From the NCBI RefSeq assembly GCF_017565745.1, contig NZ_JAGDYM010000013.1, positions 62,001-126,000 on the forward strand: a stretch of 64,000 nucleotides of DNA. The letters are read 5' to 3'. The notes under the pieces were generated by a model that did not search any database, was not told the DNA's origin, and saw nothing but the letters and a program-made list of their open reading frames with translations. Positions 51,371 to 59,903 of this stretch are shown here, one piece after another (position 1 is the first letter of the stretch; each line of letters starts with the position of its first letter). The position numbers were made by a program, and so were the translations under genes. The DNA is from Leucobacter weissii. GTDB taxonomy: Bacteria; Actinomycetota; Actinomycetes; Actinomycetales; Microbacteriaceae.

Positions 51371-51376
51371 GGCCGC

Positions 51377-52444
51377 ATGACCCACGAGCACCACTGGCCC
51401 GCCATCCTCGAATCCCTCCTGGAGCGCGACGATCTGAGCGTCTCCCAGGCCGATTGGGCCATGCAGCAGTTCATGACCGGCGCGGCGACGCCCGCCCAGC
51501 TCGGAGCGTTCCTCGTGGCGCTCCAGGCGAAGGGCGTGACCGTCGACGAGATCGTCGGCTTCCGCGACGCGATCCTCGCCGCGGCCCTGGAGGTGAACCT
51601 GCCCGCGCTCTCCCTCGACATCGTCGGAACGGGGGGCGACCGCCACGGCACCGTCAACGTCTCCACGATGGCGGCCATCGTGTGCGCTGCCGCGGGCGCT
51701 CCCGTCGTCAAGCACGGCAACCGCGCCGCGAGCAGCAAATCGGGCTCCTCCGACGTGCTGACCGCGCTCGGCATCGACCTCGCCCTCGACGGCGAGCAGC
51801 TCGCCCGCGCCTTCGACCAGGCGGGGATCGCCTTCGTGAACGCCGCGCGGTTCCTGCCGGGCTTCCGGCACGTCGCTCCGGTGCGGAAGGAGCTGGGCAT
51901 CCAGACGGTGTTCAACTACCTGGGCCCGCTGTGCAACCCGGTCAGACCCGAGGCCACCGCGGCCGGCGTGGCCGATGCGTCGCGAGCACCCCTGTTCGCC
52001 GACCTCTTCCGCGTCCGCGGCGCGAACGCGCTGGTGTTCCGCGGCGACGACGGTCTCGACGAGCTCACCACGACCGGGCACTCGCGGATCTGGGAGGTCA
52101 GCCGCGGAGCGCTGACCGAGCACGATCTGGATCCCCGGGATCTCGGCATCGCCAGGGCGAGCATCGAGGATCTGCTGGGGGACACGCCCGAGCACAACGC
52201 CCGGATCGCGCGCCGGGTCCTGGGCGGGGAGACCGGCCCGGTGCGCGACATCGTCCTGCTCAACGCGGCGGCGGGACTCGTGGCCTTCGACCTGGTCGGA
52301 CGGCCGGAGAGCTTCGAGGAGCCGATCCTGGAGCGCCTCGAGCGGAAGCTGCGCATCGCGGCCGAGGCCATCGATTCCGGTGCCGCGACGGAGCGGCTCG
52401 CTCGCTGGTCCGAGGCGACCGCGGCGGCCGCGGGCGCGGACTGA
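51377..52444 (+). CDS. trpD: Anthranilate phosphoribosyltransferase
   Basis: A 355-residue enzyme that joins anthranilate and PRPP, step two of tryptophan synthesis. The PRPP loop GTGGDRHGTVNVST and KHGNRAASSKSGSSD are intact; DDGLDELTTTG is the second metal site. Length fits the family (about 340). Other trp genes are not near; divergent trpD and ctaE is a conserved actinobacterial arrangement (Rv2192c and Rv2193). Confidence 0.94.
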   Translation: MTHEHHWPAILESLLERDDLSVSQADWAMQQFMTGAATPAQLGAFLVALQAKGVTVDEIVGFRDAILAAALEVNLPALSLDIVGTGGDRHGTVNVSTMAAIVCAAAGAPVVKHGNRAASSKSGSSDVLTALGIDLALDGEQLARAFDQAGIAFVNAARFLPGFRHVAPVRKELGIQTVFNYLGPLCNPVRPEATAAGVADASRAPLFADLFRVRGANALVFRGDDGLDELTTTGHSRIWEVSRGALTEHDLDPRDLGIARASIEDLLGDTPEHNARIARRVLGGETGPVRDIVLLNAAAGLVAFDLVGRPESFEEPILERLERKLRIAAEAIDSGAATERLARWSEATAAAAGAD

Positions 52445-52468
52445 AGGACCCGGTTCCCGGGCCGGCCG

Positions 52469-53311
52469 TCACGGGCGCGTCTTGCGGTTGTACTCGCTCA
52501 GGAACGGCATCGGATCCACGGCCTCTCCGTCGACGGTGAGGACGAAGTGGAGATGCGCGCCGAAGGCGATGCCCGTCGCGCCCACCGTGCCGACCGTGTC
52601 GCCGACCGACACGAGGTCGCCCTCCGCGAGGTCGTTCGAGTCCGTCTGCATGTGGCAGTACCGGCTGGTGATCTCCAGCTCGTCGATCTCGTGGGAGAGC
52701 AGCACGCCGTAGCCGCATCCGTCGGTCGTCTCGCCGGTCTCGATGACTTCGCCGTCCGCGATCGCCTGGACGATCGTGCCCGCGGGGGCGGCGAAGTCCT
52801 GGGCGTCGTGGAACCCGGCGACCGGGTACGATCGCGGTCCGAAGCCGTCCGTGAGCGGCTGGGCTCCGGCGAACGGGAACTGCACGGCGGCGTCCGTGCG
52901 GTTGACGAAGGTCTGGCGGGCCCCGGTCGCCTCGGCGGAGACCGCGCCCAGCGCCTCGAGCGCCGCGCCGGCGGGGATCGGGGAGCCCGTGCTCGACAGG
53001 CGCTGCACCGAAGCGGCGCTCCAGTCGTCCTCGCCCGCGGCGCCGGTGCCGGGGAGCGCGATGGTCAGCACCAGGCCGCTCGCGCAGAGGATCGCCGATG
53101 CGGACGCGATCACCCGACGCGCCGGGGGAGTGCGCGATTCCGGCGCCGGACGCGGCAGGCTCCGCACTGCCCTCGGCGGCGGTGGCGGGACGGTGCTCGG
53201 AAGCACTGAGAACCGAGGATCCGCCCGCTCGCCCGAGGTCCGATCCTCTGCCTCGCGCAGGCTCCGCCGGGACGGATACACGCGCTCGCGCGAAGCATCA
53301 CCTTGGAGCAT
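52469..53311 (-). CDS. M23 (LytM-type) peptidase
   Basis: A 280-residue exported protein. A basic, Pro-rich cytoplasmic N-terminus (about 1-65) leads to one membrane helix or signal (about 67-90), a spacer, and a LytM domain (about 145-270) with FHDAQDFAAPAGT (zinc His and Asp) and GAHLHF (the HxH pair). It may cut peptidoglycan crosslinks or regulate such enzymes. GAGAGGG precedes the ATG. A dyad TAACG-AATA-CGTTA lies about 70 bases upstream. The BCCT gene lies upstream on the same strand. Confidence 0.85.
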   Translation of the reverse strand: MLQGDASRERVYPSRRSLREAEDRTSGERADPRFSVLPSTVPPPPPRAVRSLPRPAPESRTPPARRVIASASAILCASGLVLTIALPGTGAAGEDDWSAASVQRLSSTGSPIPAGAALEALGAVSAEATGARQTFVNRTDAAVQFPFAGAQPLTDGFGPRSYPVAGFHDAQDFAAPAGTIVQAIADGEVIETGETTDGCGYGVLLSHEIDELEITSRYCHMQTDSNDLAEGDLVSVGDTVGTVGATGIAFGAHLHFVLTVDGEAVDPMPFLSEYNRKTRP

Positions 53312-53380
53312 TCGGGCCCTCTCGACGGACGGTGGTCGGGCCGATCCCCGCGGAGGATCCCGGGGCGGCCGGAGGAAGAA

Positions 53381-53394
53381 TAACGAATACGTTA
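53381..53394. promoter_or_regulatory. Dyad upstream of the M23 gene
   Basis: TAACG-AATA-CGTTA in an AT-richer patch. The GTTAC-like core resembles MtrA sites; MtrA controls M23-type genes in corynebacteria. No test was possible. Confidence 0.3.
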
Positions 53395-53446
53395 CAGCCT
53401 CGCCGTCCGCGGGACAACCCGTGCGCGCACGGGGAGCCTCCGCGGG

Positions 53447-55360
53447 TCATTCGGGCTCCCGTTCGCCGACGGTCAGCGACGCGTCGCCGGACGCGGCGCG
53501 ATCGGGGCGTTCGGGCCCCCTCGCCTGGATCCGCCCCGGCTCGAGGGTGCGGCGCACGTCCGAGGGGGAGACCTGCTCGATGGGCCCGGTCGTCGCCTCG
53601 ACGTACCACTCGGTGAGATTCGGATCCTCGCTGTCGAAACCGGCCCCCGCGCCCTCGTCGGAGGGGACCTCGCTCGTGCCGAAGACGAAGTCGTCGCCGT
53701 ACTCGTCGATGCCACGGCGCACGCCCTGCGCGATGGCCGCGCGCGCGTACTTCCGACGGATCGTATAGGGGTCGGTGCGCAGGTCGCGCGACCAGGCGAT
53801 CATGATCCCGATGACCACGAATGCGAACGGGAGCGCCGAGACCACCATGATGGACTGCAGCCCCGAGAGCGTGTCCCTGCCGCCCGCGAGCAGCAGCGAC
53901 ACCGCGATGAGGCTGAGGAGCAGACCCCACATGATGGTGACCCATTTTGAGGGCTCCGGCCGGCCGCCCTGCGACATGGAGGCCATCACGATGGATGCCG
54001 AATCGGCCGCCGTGACGAAGAAGACCACGACCGCGATCATGGCGATGATCGAGGTGATGAACCCGAAGGGCAGGCGCTGCAGGACCTGGAAGAGCACCTC
54101 CTCGCCCGAGCCGCCGGACTGCAGTTCCGCGCCGCTCATCGTCATGTAGATCGCCGTGCCGCCGTAGATCACGAACCAGCCGACGACGATCGCGGTGGGG
54201 ACGAGCACCACGGCGGTGACGAACTCGCGCAGTGTGCGGCCGCGAGAGATCTTCGCGATGAACATGCCGACGAACGGCGTCCACGACACCCACCAGGCCC
54301 AGTAGTACGTCGTCCAGGTGGCCAGGAACTCGGAGGCGCTCTCGCCCTGATTGGGGTTGCGGGCGAGCATCGCGGGGAGCTGCTGGAAGAACTCGATCAC
54401 CGAGGCGGGGAGGTAGTTGAGGAGGAACACGGTCGGGCCGACCACGAGGACGAACAGCGCGAGGCCGCCGGTGAGGAACATGTTGAGGTTGGAGAGCCGC
54501 CTGATGCCGCGCTTCACCCCGGACACCGCCGAAGCGATGAACGCCGAGGTGAGCAGGGCGATCGCCCCGATCAGGAAGGCGTTGCCCATCGGCCCGAGCC
54601 CGGTGACCAGCCGGAATCCGCTCTCGATCTGCAGCGCACCGATCCCGAGGGAGACCGCGGTGCCGAACAGGGTGACGACGATGGCGAAGATGTCGATGAT
54701 CCTGCCGAGCACCCGGTTGCTGCCGCCCGGGAAGACCGGTTCGAACAGGGCGGAGATGAGCGGGGCGCGGCCGCGCCGATACGCGCTGTAGGCGATCGCG
54801 CCGCCGACCAGTGCGTAGAAGGCCCAGGCGATGGGGCCCCAGTGCAGCAGCGTCTGCGCGAACGCGGGCAGAGCGGCCTCGGCCGACCCGGGCTCCGCCG
54901 AGACGCCCGGCGCGGGGGAGAGGAAATAGGTGAGCGGCTCGAGCGGCCCGTAGAAGAGCAGGCCGATGCCCAGTCCGGCGGCGAAGAGCATCGATATCCA
55001 GGACGGGGTCGAGAACTCGGGCTCCTCGTCATCGGCGCCGAGACGGATGCCGCCGGTGCGGCCGTAGCCCACCACGAACATGAAGACGGCGACCGCCACC
55101 GCGAGCGAGCCGAACAGCCAGCCGAAGTTGGTGCTGACCCAGGCCAGCGACGCGGATCCGACCGCGGAGAGATGGTCGGGCGCGAGGAACGCCCACAGGA
55201 TCACGCCGATGGTCAGCGCGGCCGCCGTCCCCAGGACCAGCCAGTTGGTCGGGAAGCTGACGCCGGTCCGCTCGACGCCGATGCCGGGGATCAGGCCGGG
55301 GTGCGGGGGAGGGGCGGGAATCCGTTTGGCGAGGTCTCGTGGATGGGTTCTGTGTGGCAT
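53447..55360 (-). CDS. BCCT family transporter (betaine/choline/carnitine)
   Basis: A 637-residue transporter with 12 helices and a C-terminal hydrophilic tail of about 100 residues. Signatures: WWVSWTPFVGMFIAKISRGR (helix 8 region, with the substrate-binding Trp residues) and GLGIGLLFYGPLEPLTYF. The family imports glycine betaine or related solutes with Na+, and the tail of BetP is an osmosensor. CCAGGAG lies ten bases before the ATG. The frame upstream is open but has no ribosome site. Confidence 0.9.
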   Translation of the reverse strand: MPHRTHPRDLAKRIPAPPPHPGLIPGIGVERTGVSFPTNWLVLGTAAALTIGVILWAFLAPDHLSAVGSASLAWVSTNFGWLFGSLAVAVAVFMFVVGYGRTGGIRLGADDEEPEFSTPSWISMLFAAGLGIGLLFYGPLEPLTYFLSPAPGVSAEPGSAEAALPAFAQTLLHWGPIAWAFYALVGGAIAYSAYRRGRAPLISALFEPVFPGGSNRVLGRIIDIFAIVVTLFGTAVSLGIGALQIESGFRLVTGLGPMGNAFLIGAIALLTSAFIASAVSGVKRGIRRLSNLNMFLTGGLALFVLVVGPTVFLLNYLPASVIEFFQQLPAMLARNPNQGESASEFLATWTTYYWAWWVSWTPFVGMFIAKISRGRTLREFVTAVVLVPTAIVVGWFVIYGGTAIYMTMSGAELQSGGSGEEVLFQVLQRLPFGFITSIIAMIAVVVFFVTAADSASIVMASMSQGGRPEPSKWVTIMWGLLLSLIAVSLLLAGGRDTLSGLQSIMVVSALPFAFVVIGIMIAWSRDLRTDPYTIRRKYARAAIAQGVRRGIDEYGDDFVFGTSEVPSDEGAGAGFDSEDPNLTEWYVEATTGPIEQVSPSDVRRTLEPGRIQARGPERPDRAASGDASLTVGEREPE

Positions 55361-55447
55361 TGCCGAATCACTCCTGGAGATTGCGCACGACGTCGGTCGC
55401 ACCCGAACTACCGTAGCAACACCCTTCCCGGCGGCTTCGCGGAGTGC

Positions 55448-55453
55448 TATCTT
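55448..55453 (+). promoter_or_regulatory. Possible -10 box of the ECF sigma gene
   Basis: TATCTT, 44 bases before the ATG at 55498, in an AT-richer segment. Confidence 0.35.
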
Positions 55454-55497
55454 TCTCGTGGATGTGACCGCTTCGGCGGCTTCGGACATTACTGAGC

Positions 55498-56067
55498 ATG
55501 ATCGACGATTCCGACGAGCAGGTGTGGGAGCGCGCACGCAGGCATCATCCTCCCGCCTTCGGCCTGATCTGGGACCGGCACCATGCCCGGGTGTTCCGGC
55601 ACCTCGTCGCCGCCGGGCAGACGGCGCACGAGGCGGAAGATCTCACCGCGACCGTCTTCCTGGAGCTCTGGCGCCGGCGGTCCGCGGTGCGCTTCGTCGA
55701 CGGATCCGTGCTGCCGTGGCTGATCGTGACCGCACGTAACGTCGCCCGCAACTCCGCCCGCGCTCGACGCAGGTATCGCCGCTTTCTCGCCGCGCTTCCC
55801 GCGCCCGAACCGTCTCCGGATCCCGCGGAACGCATCGCGGAGGCCGATGACCCGAGAATCGCCGGGCTCAGGCGGGAGCTGTCCGGGTTGCGGCCTGCGG
55901 AGAGCGAACTGCTCGCGCTGACGGCGCTCGAGGGCTTCACCGTCCGCGAGGCGGCGGCGGCGCTGGGGATCTCCACCTCCGCGGCGAAGATGCGCCTGTC
56001 GCGTCTGCGGTCCCGCCTCGCTATCGCGATCGATCCCGAGACCGTCCCCGAAGGGAGACCGAGATGA
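55498..56067 (+). CDS. ECF-type RNA polymerase sigma factor
   Basis: A 189-residue sigma-70 family protein with region 2 (about 18-85: AFGLIWDRHHARVFRHL, AEDLTATVFLELWRRRSAVR) and region 4 (about 125-180: LRPAESELLALTALEGFTVREAAAALGI), but no regions 1 and 3. The next gene overlaps (ATGA) and encodes a membrane protein, the common layout for a sigma factor and its regulator. No clear ribosome site. The regulon is unknown. Confidence 0.87.
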   Translation: MIDDSDEQVWERARRHHPPAFGLIWDRHHARVFRHLVAAGQTAHEAEDLTATVFLELWRRRSAVRFVDGSVLPWLIVTARNVARNSARARRRYRRFLAALPAPEPSPDPAERIAEADDPRIAGLRRELSGLRPAESELLALTALEGFTVREAAAALGISTSAAKMRLSRLRSRLAIAIDPETVPEGRPR

Positions 56068-56930
56068 ACGTCTACCATCCCGAGCGTGCCGCTGCGGTGA
56101 GAGCGCAGCTGATCTCGCATGCGTCCGCGCGGCGGAGGTTTCCGAACGTCCTCCTCGCGATCCTCCTGGTCGTCTCAGGAGCGCTGGGTGGCGCCGGCGT
56201 GGCGGTCGGCGCGTACGCCGTGAGCGGCGGGATCTCTCCCGAGCTCGCCGCGGAACCCTCTACGGATCCCGATCGCGTCGACGGGCTCGACGCACCCGGG
56301 GGCGTCATCCCGGGCACGCCGATCATCTCCCTGCTGGGCGAGCCCCAGAGCCACACCTTCGATGATGAGGATCTCGAGATCGATCTGCTGCCAGACGCTC
56401 CGCACGGTGCGACGCACGCCCGCGTCACGCTCCAGGGCACCGCGGCCGGGACGGTGGCGTTCGGCGTGGACCCCGGAGGCGACAACCCCTCGGCGAGATG
56501 GGACGCGACGGACATCGGGAATCCGCGCTCTTCCGCCTGGGAAGACATCCTGCTCGACCGGGACCGGCGGATCCTCTACCTTTCCGCCGCTGGGGCAGCG
56601 GGAGTGGCGACGATCCAGTTCGTGAGCCACGTGCCGACCGAGCTCGGGGTGAACGCCAGCGGCGAGACCTACGGGGTCGGCGACTTCGCCGAGGGCGAGC
56701 CCGATCTGGTCGCGGTCACCGGCGTCGGGCCTGACGGGGGAGCGGTGCTCGGCTACGCCCGCGCCACGGATCTGGAGGCGTTCAGCCCCGATCATCCGGG
56801 CCTTCCCTCCGATCCCGACCAGGCGACCGCGTGGCAGGCGGAGCGGGACGCGAAGTATCCGAACGGATGGGAGGTGCCCGTCTACGAGTCGGATGGCACC
56901 ACCGAGATCGGATCCTTCCGCGTCGGATGA
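56064..56930 (+). CDS. Membrane-anchored partner of the ECF sigma factor (candidate)
   Basis: A 288-residue protein: about 27 residues inside, one membrane helix (about 28-50), then a large extracellular part rich in Asp, Gly and Pro. Secondary structure seems mainly strands, without a domain I recognise. The cytoplasmic piece is too short for a zinc-type anti-sigma domain, and there is no His-x3-Cys-x2-Cys motif. It is coupled to the sigma gene (ATGA overlap). It may bind or sense something outside and act on the sigma factor; this rests on position only. Confidence 0.6.
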   Translation: MNVYHPERAAAVRAQLISHASARRRFPNVLLAILLVVSGALGGAGVAVGAYAVSGGISPELAAEPSTDPDRVDGLDAPGGVIPGTPIISLLGEPQSHTFDDEDLEIDLLPDAPHGATHARVTLQGTAAGTVAFGVDPGGDNPSARWDATDIGNPRSSAWEDILLDRDRRILYLSAAGAAGVATIQFVSHVPTELGVNASGETYGVGDFAEGEPDLVAVTGVGPDGGAVLGYARATDLEAFSPDHPGLPSDPDQATAWQAERDAKYPNGWEVPVYESDGTTEIGSFRVG

Positions 56931-56982
56931 CCTCGCATCCGGCGCGTCGTCGGCGGAGGCGTGCGGTCACAGCCCCCGGCGC

Positions 56983-56988
56983 TAGTCT
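56983..56988 (+). promoter_or_regulatory. -10 box of the arginase-like operon
   Basis: TAGTCT, seven bases before a GTG (56996) that opens a 21-codon reading frame. Confidence 0.45.
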
Positions 56989-56995
56989 GGACATC

Positions 56996-57061
56996 GTGCC
57001 GCTCCGAGGTGGACCCGCTCGCGCAACGGCTCCTCCGACACGCCGAAAGGATCGACAGTGA
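56996..57061 (+). CDS. Possible 21-residue leader peptide, Arg-rich
   Basis: A GTG lies seven bases after TAGTCT and opens a frame of 21 codons (MPLRGGPARA and ten or so more), with five Arg and one Lys. Its TGA overlaps the start of the arginase-like gene as GTGA (57058-57061). Leaderless translation of this short frame would bring ribosomes to the next start and could sense arginine supply. It is too short to be sure, and Arg is common in this GC-rich genome. Confidence 0.4.
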   Translation: MPLRGGPARATAPPTRRKDRQ

Positions 57062-57906
57062 CGCACGCAGTGATCGTCTCGCAGGGAAGAGTCGCGGATC
57101 GCACCGCCGGAGCGCTGACCGGCGCACGCCTCACGGGGGAGGCGCTCGGAACGTACCTGGGCGTCCGCCCCGTCGTGATCGGGAACCCGAGCGCGCCACA
57201 GGAGGACCGGTGGGAGGAGAGTCTCCCCGCCGCGAAGCCGGTGCTGGACGGTCTCCGGAAGGCGCTGAGGGCGGCGCTCGACGCGGGGGAGACCCCCGTG
57301 CTCGCCACGAACACCTGCGCGGCCAGCCTCGCGACCCTGCCGGAGGTGGCGAGCCGCGAACCCGAGGCCGTGGTGCTGTGGATCGACGCGCACGGCGACT
57401 TCAACACGCCCGAGACGACGGAGTCCGGGTATCTCGGAGGCATGGTGCTCGCGGCTGCGTGCGGACGGTGGGAGAGCGGACACGGCGCCGGACTCGACCC
57501 GAAACGCGTGGCCCTGGTGGGGGCGAGGGACATCGACCCGCAGGAACGACGTCTGCTCGACGACGCCGGCGTGCGCATCCTCGGCCCCTCTGAGAGCACT
57601 CCGCAGAACGTGACCGAGTTCGTCGACGGCCGACCGGTCTGGATCCACGTGGACTGGGACGTGCTGGAGCCCGGGTACGTTCCCGCGGCGTATCGGGTAC
57701 CCGAGGGGCTGTTCCCGCATCAGGTGGCCGAGCTGTTCGCCGCGATTCCTCGCGAGCTGATCCGCGGCGTCGAGTTCGCCGAGTTCGAGGCCGTCGAACT
57801 CGACGACGTCGGCCTCAACGGTGCCGGCCTCGACGGCGGCGTACCTCAGCATCTCAGCGTCGAGCTGATCCTCGAGACCTTCCAGCACCTCGTCGCCCCG
57901 AGGTAG
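57058..57906 (+). CDS. Arginase/agmatinase-family protein, divergent
   Basis: A 282-residue protein with the ureohydrolase fold. Metal motifs present: WIDAHGDFN (Asp-Ala-His-x-Asp) and HVDWDVLEPG (the SxDxDxxDP site, here with His, and Glu in place of the last Asp). The first motif GGDHS reads ATNTCAAS, with Cys instead of the metal-binding His. The enzyme may therefore have lost one ligand or use another metal. It could hydrolyse a guanidino or formimino compound; I would not call it arginase. AAAGGA lies before the GTG. Confidence 0.75.
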   Translation: MTHAVIVSQGRVADRTAGALTGARLTGEALGTYLGVRPVVIGNPSAPQEDRWEESLPAAKPVLDGLRKALRAALDAGETPVLATNTCAASLATLPEVASREPEAVVLWIDAHGDFNTPETTESGYLGGMVLAAACGRWESGHGAGLDPKRVALVGARDIDPQERRLLDDAGVRILGPSESTPQNVTEFVDGRPVWIHVDWDVLEPGYVPAAYRVPEGLFPHQVAELFAAIPRELIRGVEFAEFEAVELDDVGLNGAGLDGGVPQHLSVELILETFQHLVAPR

Positions 57907-57933
57907 ACGGGGAGCGGGGCGGCCGATCCCGGC

Positions 57934-57992
57934 CCGAGTGCTGAGTCGTGCAGGGTGCGCAGTGTCGCAACCGTGCACGACTCAGCACTCGG
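57934..57992. repeat. REP-like palindrome, intergenic copy
   Basis: A perfect 19-base stem, CCGAGTGCTGAGTCGTGCA (57934-57952) and TGCACGACTCAGCACTCGG (57974-57992), with a 21-base loop. The left arm shares GTGCTGAGT(T/C)GTGCAGGGTG with the lnt copy. It could also end the arginase-like transcript. Confidence 0.65.
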
Positions 57993-58195
57993 CGGCGTCG
58001 CCGACGATAACTGACATAATATAGATTATCCACGCACCGCGGTGGAGCCGCGGCGCGGATGGTCTCCGCCGGATGCCCACGGGCGGCGGCCTGGATAACC
58101 GACGGGCATGGAGCGAGCGACGAAGAGTCGGGCGCACGGCGGGAGATCTCAGGAACAGCGACGGGATCGCCGCGCCGAGAACCGACTCGGAACCG
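57993..58195. other. Gene-free stretch with AT-rich tract
   Basis: No gene is supported. At 58005-58030 there is an AT-rich tract with the dyad ATAAT-ATAG-ATTAT (58016-58029), and TTATCCACG at 58026-58034, a DnaA-box-like 9-mer with one difference. The rest is ordinary GC-rich sequence. Confidence 0.35.
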
Positions 58196-58999
58196 CTACC
58201 TGGCCAGGGCCGAGAAGACCGTCGCGGTGAGCGCCGCGGTGCCGACCAGGGCGACCTCTCCGGCGGCGAGCAGCAGCGAGTCCGAGCCCAGGTTCGCGGC
58301 GACCAGGCTCAGCACCAGACCACCGAGCACCAGGACGACTCCGGTGACGCCCAGCGCGGCACCGATCACGCGATTCGCCGCCATGGTCCCGGATCCCGGG
58401 TCGCGCGAGCCGCCCCGCCCGCGCGGGCGCAGCGCGGCGGCCAGCGAGAACGCGAGCAGCGCGAGCGCGAGCGCGCCGATGACGTCGCTCGGCCGGTGCC
58501 AGCCGTAGTGCAGAAGCTGCCAGGCGACGACCCCCATCAGCGTCGCGGCGCCGATGGCCGTGACCCCTTTCAACCTCGCGGGAACCGCCCAGATGAGCGC
58601 ACCGCCGAGCGCGGCGAACACGGCCATATGTCCACTCGGGAATGTGTTCACGGCATCGAACTCGAAGAGGTCCGGGCGCACCAGCACCCGCTGCTTGAGC
58701 AGCTGGGACGCGACGATCGTCGCCACCGACACGCAGAGTATCGTGAAGGCCCGGGCGAATCCCCGAGCCGCCCAGGCGAGCGCGCCCAGCGCGACCAGTG
58801 CGATCAGCACCGCGGGGATCGACACCAGTCCGAGCGGCGCGGGAGGATCGTAGGTGAACTCCGCGGCGTCCAGCACGCTCGCCTCGGCCCGCTGGCCCAG
58901 GACGCTGCCGACGCCCAGAGCGTAGGATCCCCAGCCCGCCGCCAGCGCCAGCAGGGCGCACAGAACCGCCCGCCCTCGTCCGCTGCTGCGCTCGCTCAT
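58196..58999 (-). CDS. PAP2-family membrane phosphatase
   Basis: A 267-residue membrane protein with about seven helices. The acid phosphatase motifs are KQRVLVRP (K-x6-RP), NTFPSGHM (PSGH) and YGWHRPSDVIG (the H-x3-D part; the S-R pair before it is altered to LLH). It probably removes phosphate from a lipid phosphate such as PAP or undecaprenyl diphosphate on the outer face. GGGGGATCGGGAT lies near the ATG, and TAGGCT at about 59049-59054 (minus) may be the -10 box. Confidence 0.85.
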   Translation of the reverse strand: MSERSSGRGRAVLCALLALAAGWGSYALGVGSVLGQRAEASVLDAAEFTYDPPAPLGLVSIPAVLIALVALGALAWAARGFARAFTILCVSVATIVASQLLKQRVLVRPDLFEFDAVNTFPSGHMAVFAALGGALIWAVPARLKGVTAIGAATLMGVVAWQLLHYGWHRPSDVIGALALALLAFSLAAALRPRGRGGSRDPGSGTMAANRVIGAALGVTGVVLVLGGLVLSLVAANLGSDSLLLAAGEVALVGTAALTATVFSALAR

Positions 59000-59069
59000 A
59001 TCCCGATCCCCCGCATGCCGCGGTCTCGCCTCGTAGTCGTCCTGTCGAGCCTAGACCCGGCGGCTTTCA

Positions 59070-59903
59070 TCACCCTGAACGCCCGGACCCCGCCCGATCG
59101 CCGGCGCGCACCGCCCACAGCGCGACCGCCGCGGCGGTCGCCACGTTGAGCGAATCCACTCCGTGATCCATCGGAATCCTGACGCGCCGCGTCGAGGACG
59201 CGAGCGCGCGTCGAGAGAGCCCGGCGCCCTCGGTGCCGAAGAGCAGCGCCAGTCGTTCGGGAAGCGAACCGACGAAGTCGGCGAGGTCCTCGCTCTCCTC
59301 CCCCAGCGCGAACGCCGCGAGCTCGTATCCCGCCTCCCGGATCAGCGGCCCGGCCGACGGCCAGTCCGGCAGCCTCGCCCAGGGGATCTGCAGCACCGCC
59401 CCCATGCTGACCCGGACCGCCCGCCGGTAGAGCGGGTCGGCGCACGCCGGGCTCAGCAGTACGGCGTCGGCGCCCAGCGCGGCGCACGACCGGAAGATCG
59501 CTCCGACGTTCGTATGGTCGGCGAGGTCCTCGAGCACCACCACACGACGCGAGGAGCGCAGCAGTCCGAGCGGATCGCGCTCCGCGGGACGATGCATCGA
59601 GGCGATCGCCCCGCGGTGCAGATGGAAACCCGTCAGGGCCGAGAGCTGCTCGGCCTCCCCCACGTACACCGGCACCTCGGGATGCGCCTCGAGCAGCCCA
59701 CCGATCTTGGGCAGCCAGTCCTCGAGCAGCAGGACCGAACGCGGCAGATGCCCGGATCCCAGTGCTCGCTCGATCACCTTCGGCGACTCCGCCAGATAGA
59801 GTCCCTCCGCCGGCTCGCGCACGCGTCTGAGCTCGACATCCGTGAGCTGCGTGTAATCGGCGAGCGCGGGGTGCTGGAGATCGTCGATGCGGACGATCCT
59901 CAT
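59070..59903 (-). CDS. TrmH/SpoU-family RNA methyltransferase
   Basis: A 277-residue SPOUT methyltransferase. The knot motifs are VVLEDLADHTNVGAIFRS (motif 1), LALLFGTEGAGLS (motif 2) and VRIPMDHGVDSLNVATAAAVAL (motif 3), with the N-terminal substrate-binding part (RRVREPAEGLYLAESPKVI). It should make a 2'-O-methyl group in tRNA or rRNA; the base is unknown. The ATG overlaps the stop of the upstream hydrolase gene by four bases. Confidence 0.9.
   Translation of the reverse strand: MRIVRIDDLQHPALADYTQLTDVELRRVREPAEGLYLAESPKVIERALGSGHLPRSVLLLEDWLPKIGGLLEAHPEVPVYVGEAEQLSALTGFHLHRGAIASMHRPAERDPLGLLRSSRRVVVLEDLADHTNVGAIFRSCAALGADAVLLSPACADPLYRRAVRVSMGAVLQIPWARLPDWPSAGPLIREAGYELAAFALGEESEDLADFVGSLPERLALLFGTEGAGLSRRALASSTRRVRIPMDHGVDSLNVATAAAVALWAVRAGDRAGSGRSG

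Noticed and set aside
57058..57906. True arginase (rocF)
   Set aside because: One metal ligand motif is altered and the acidic end of another is changed, so the reaction is unsure.
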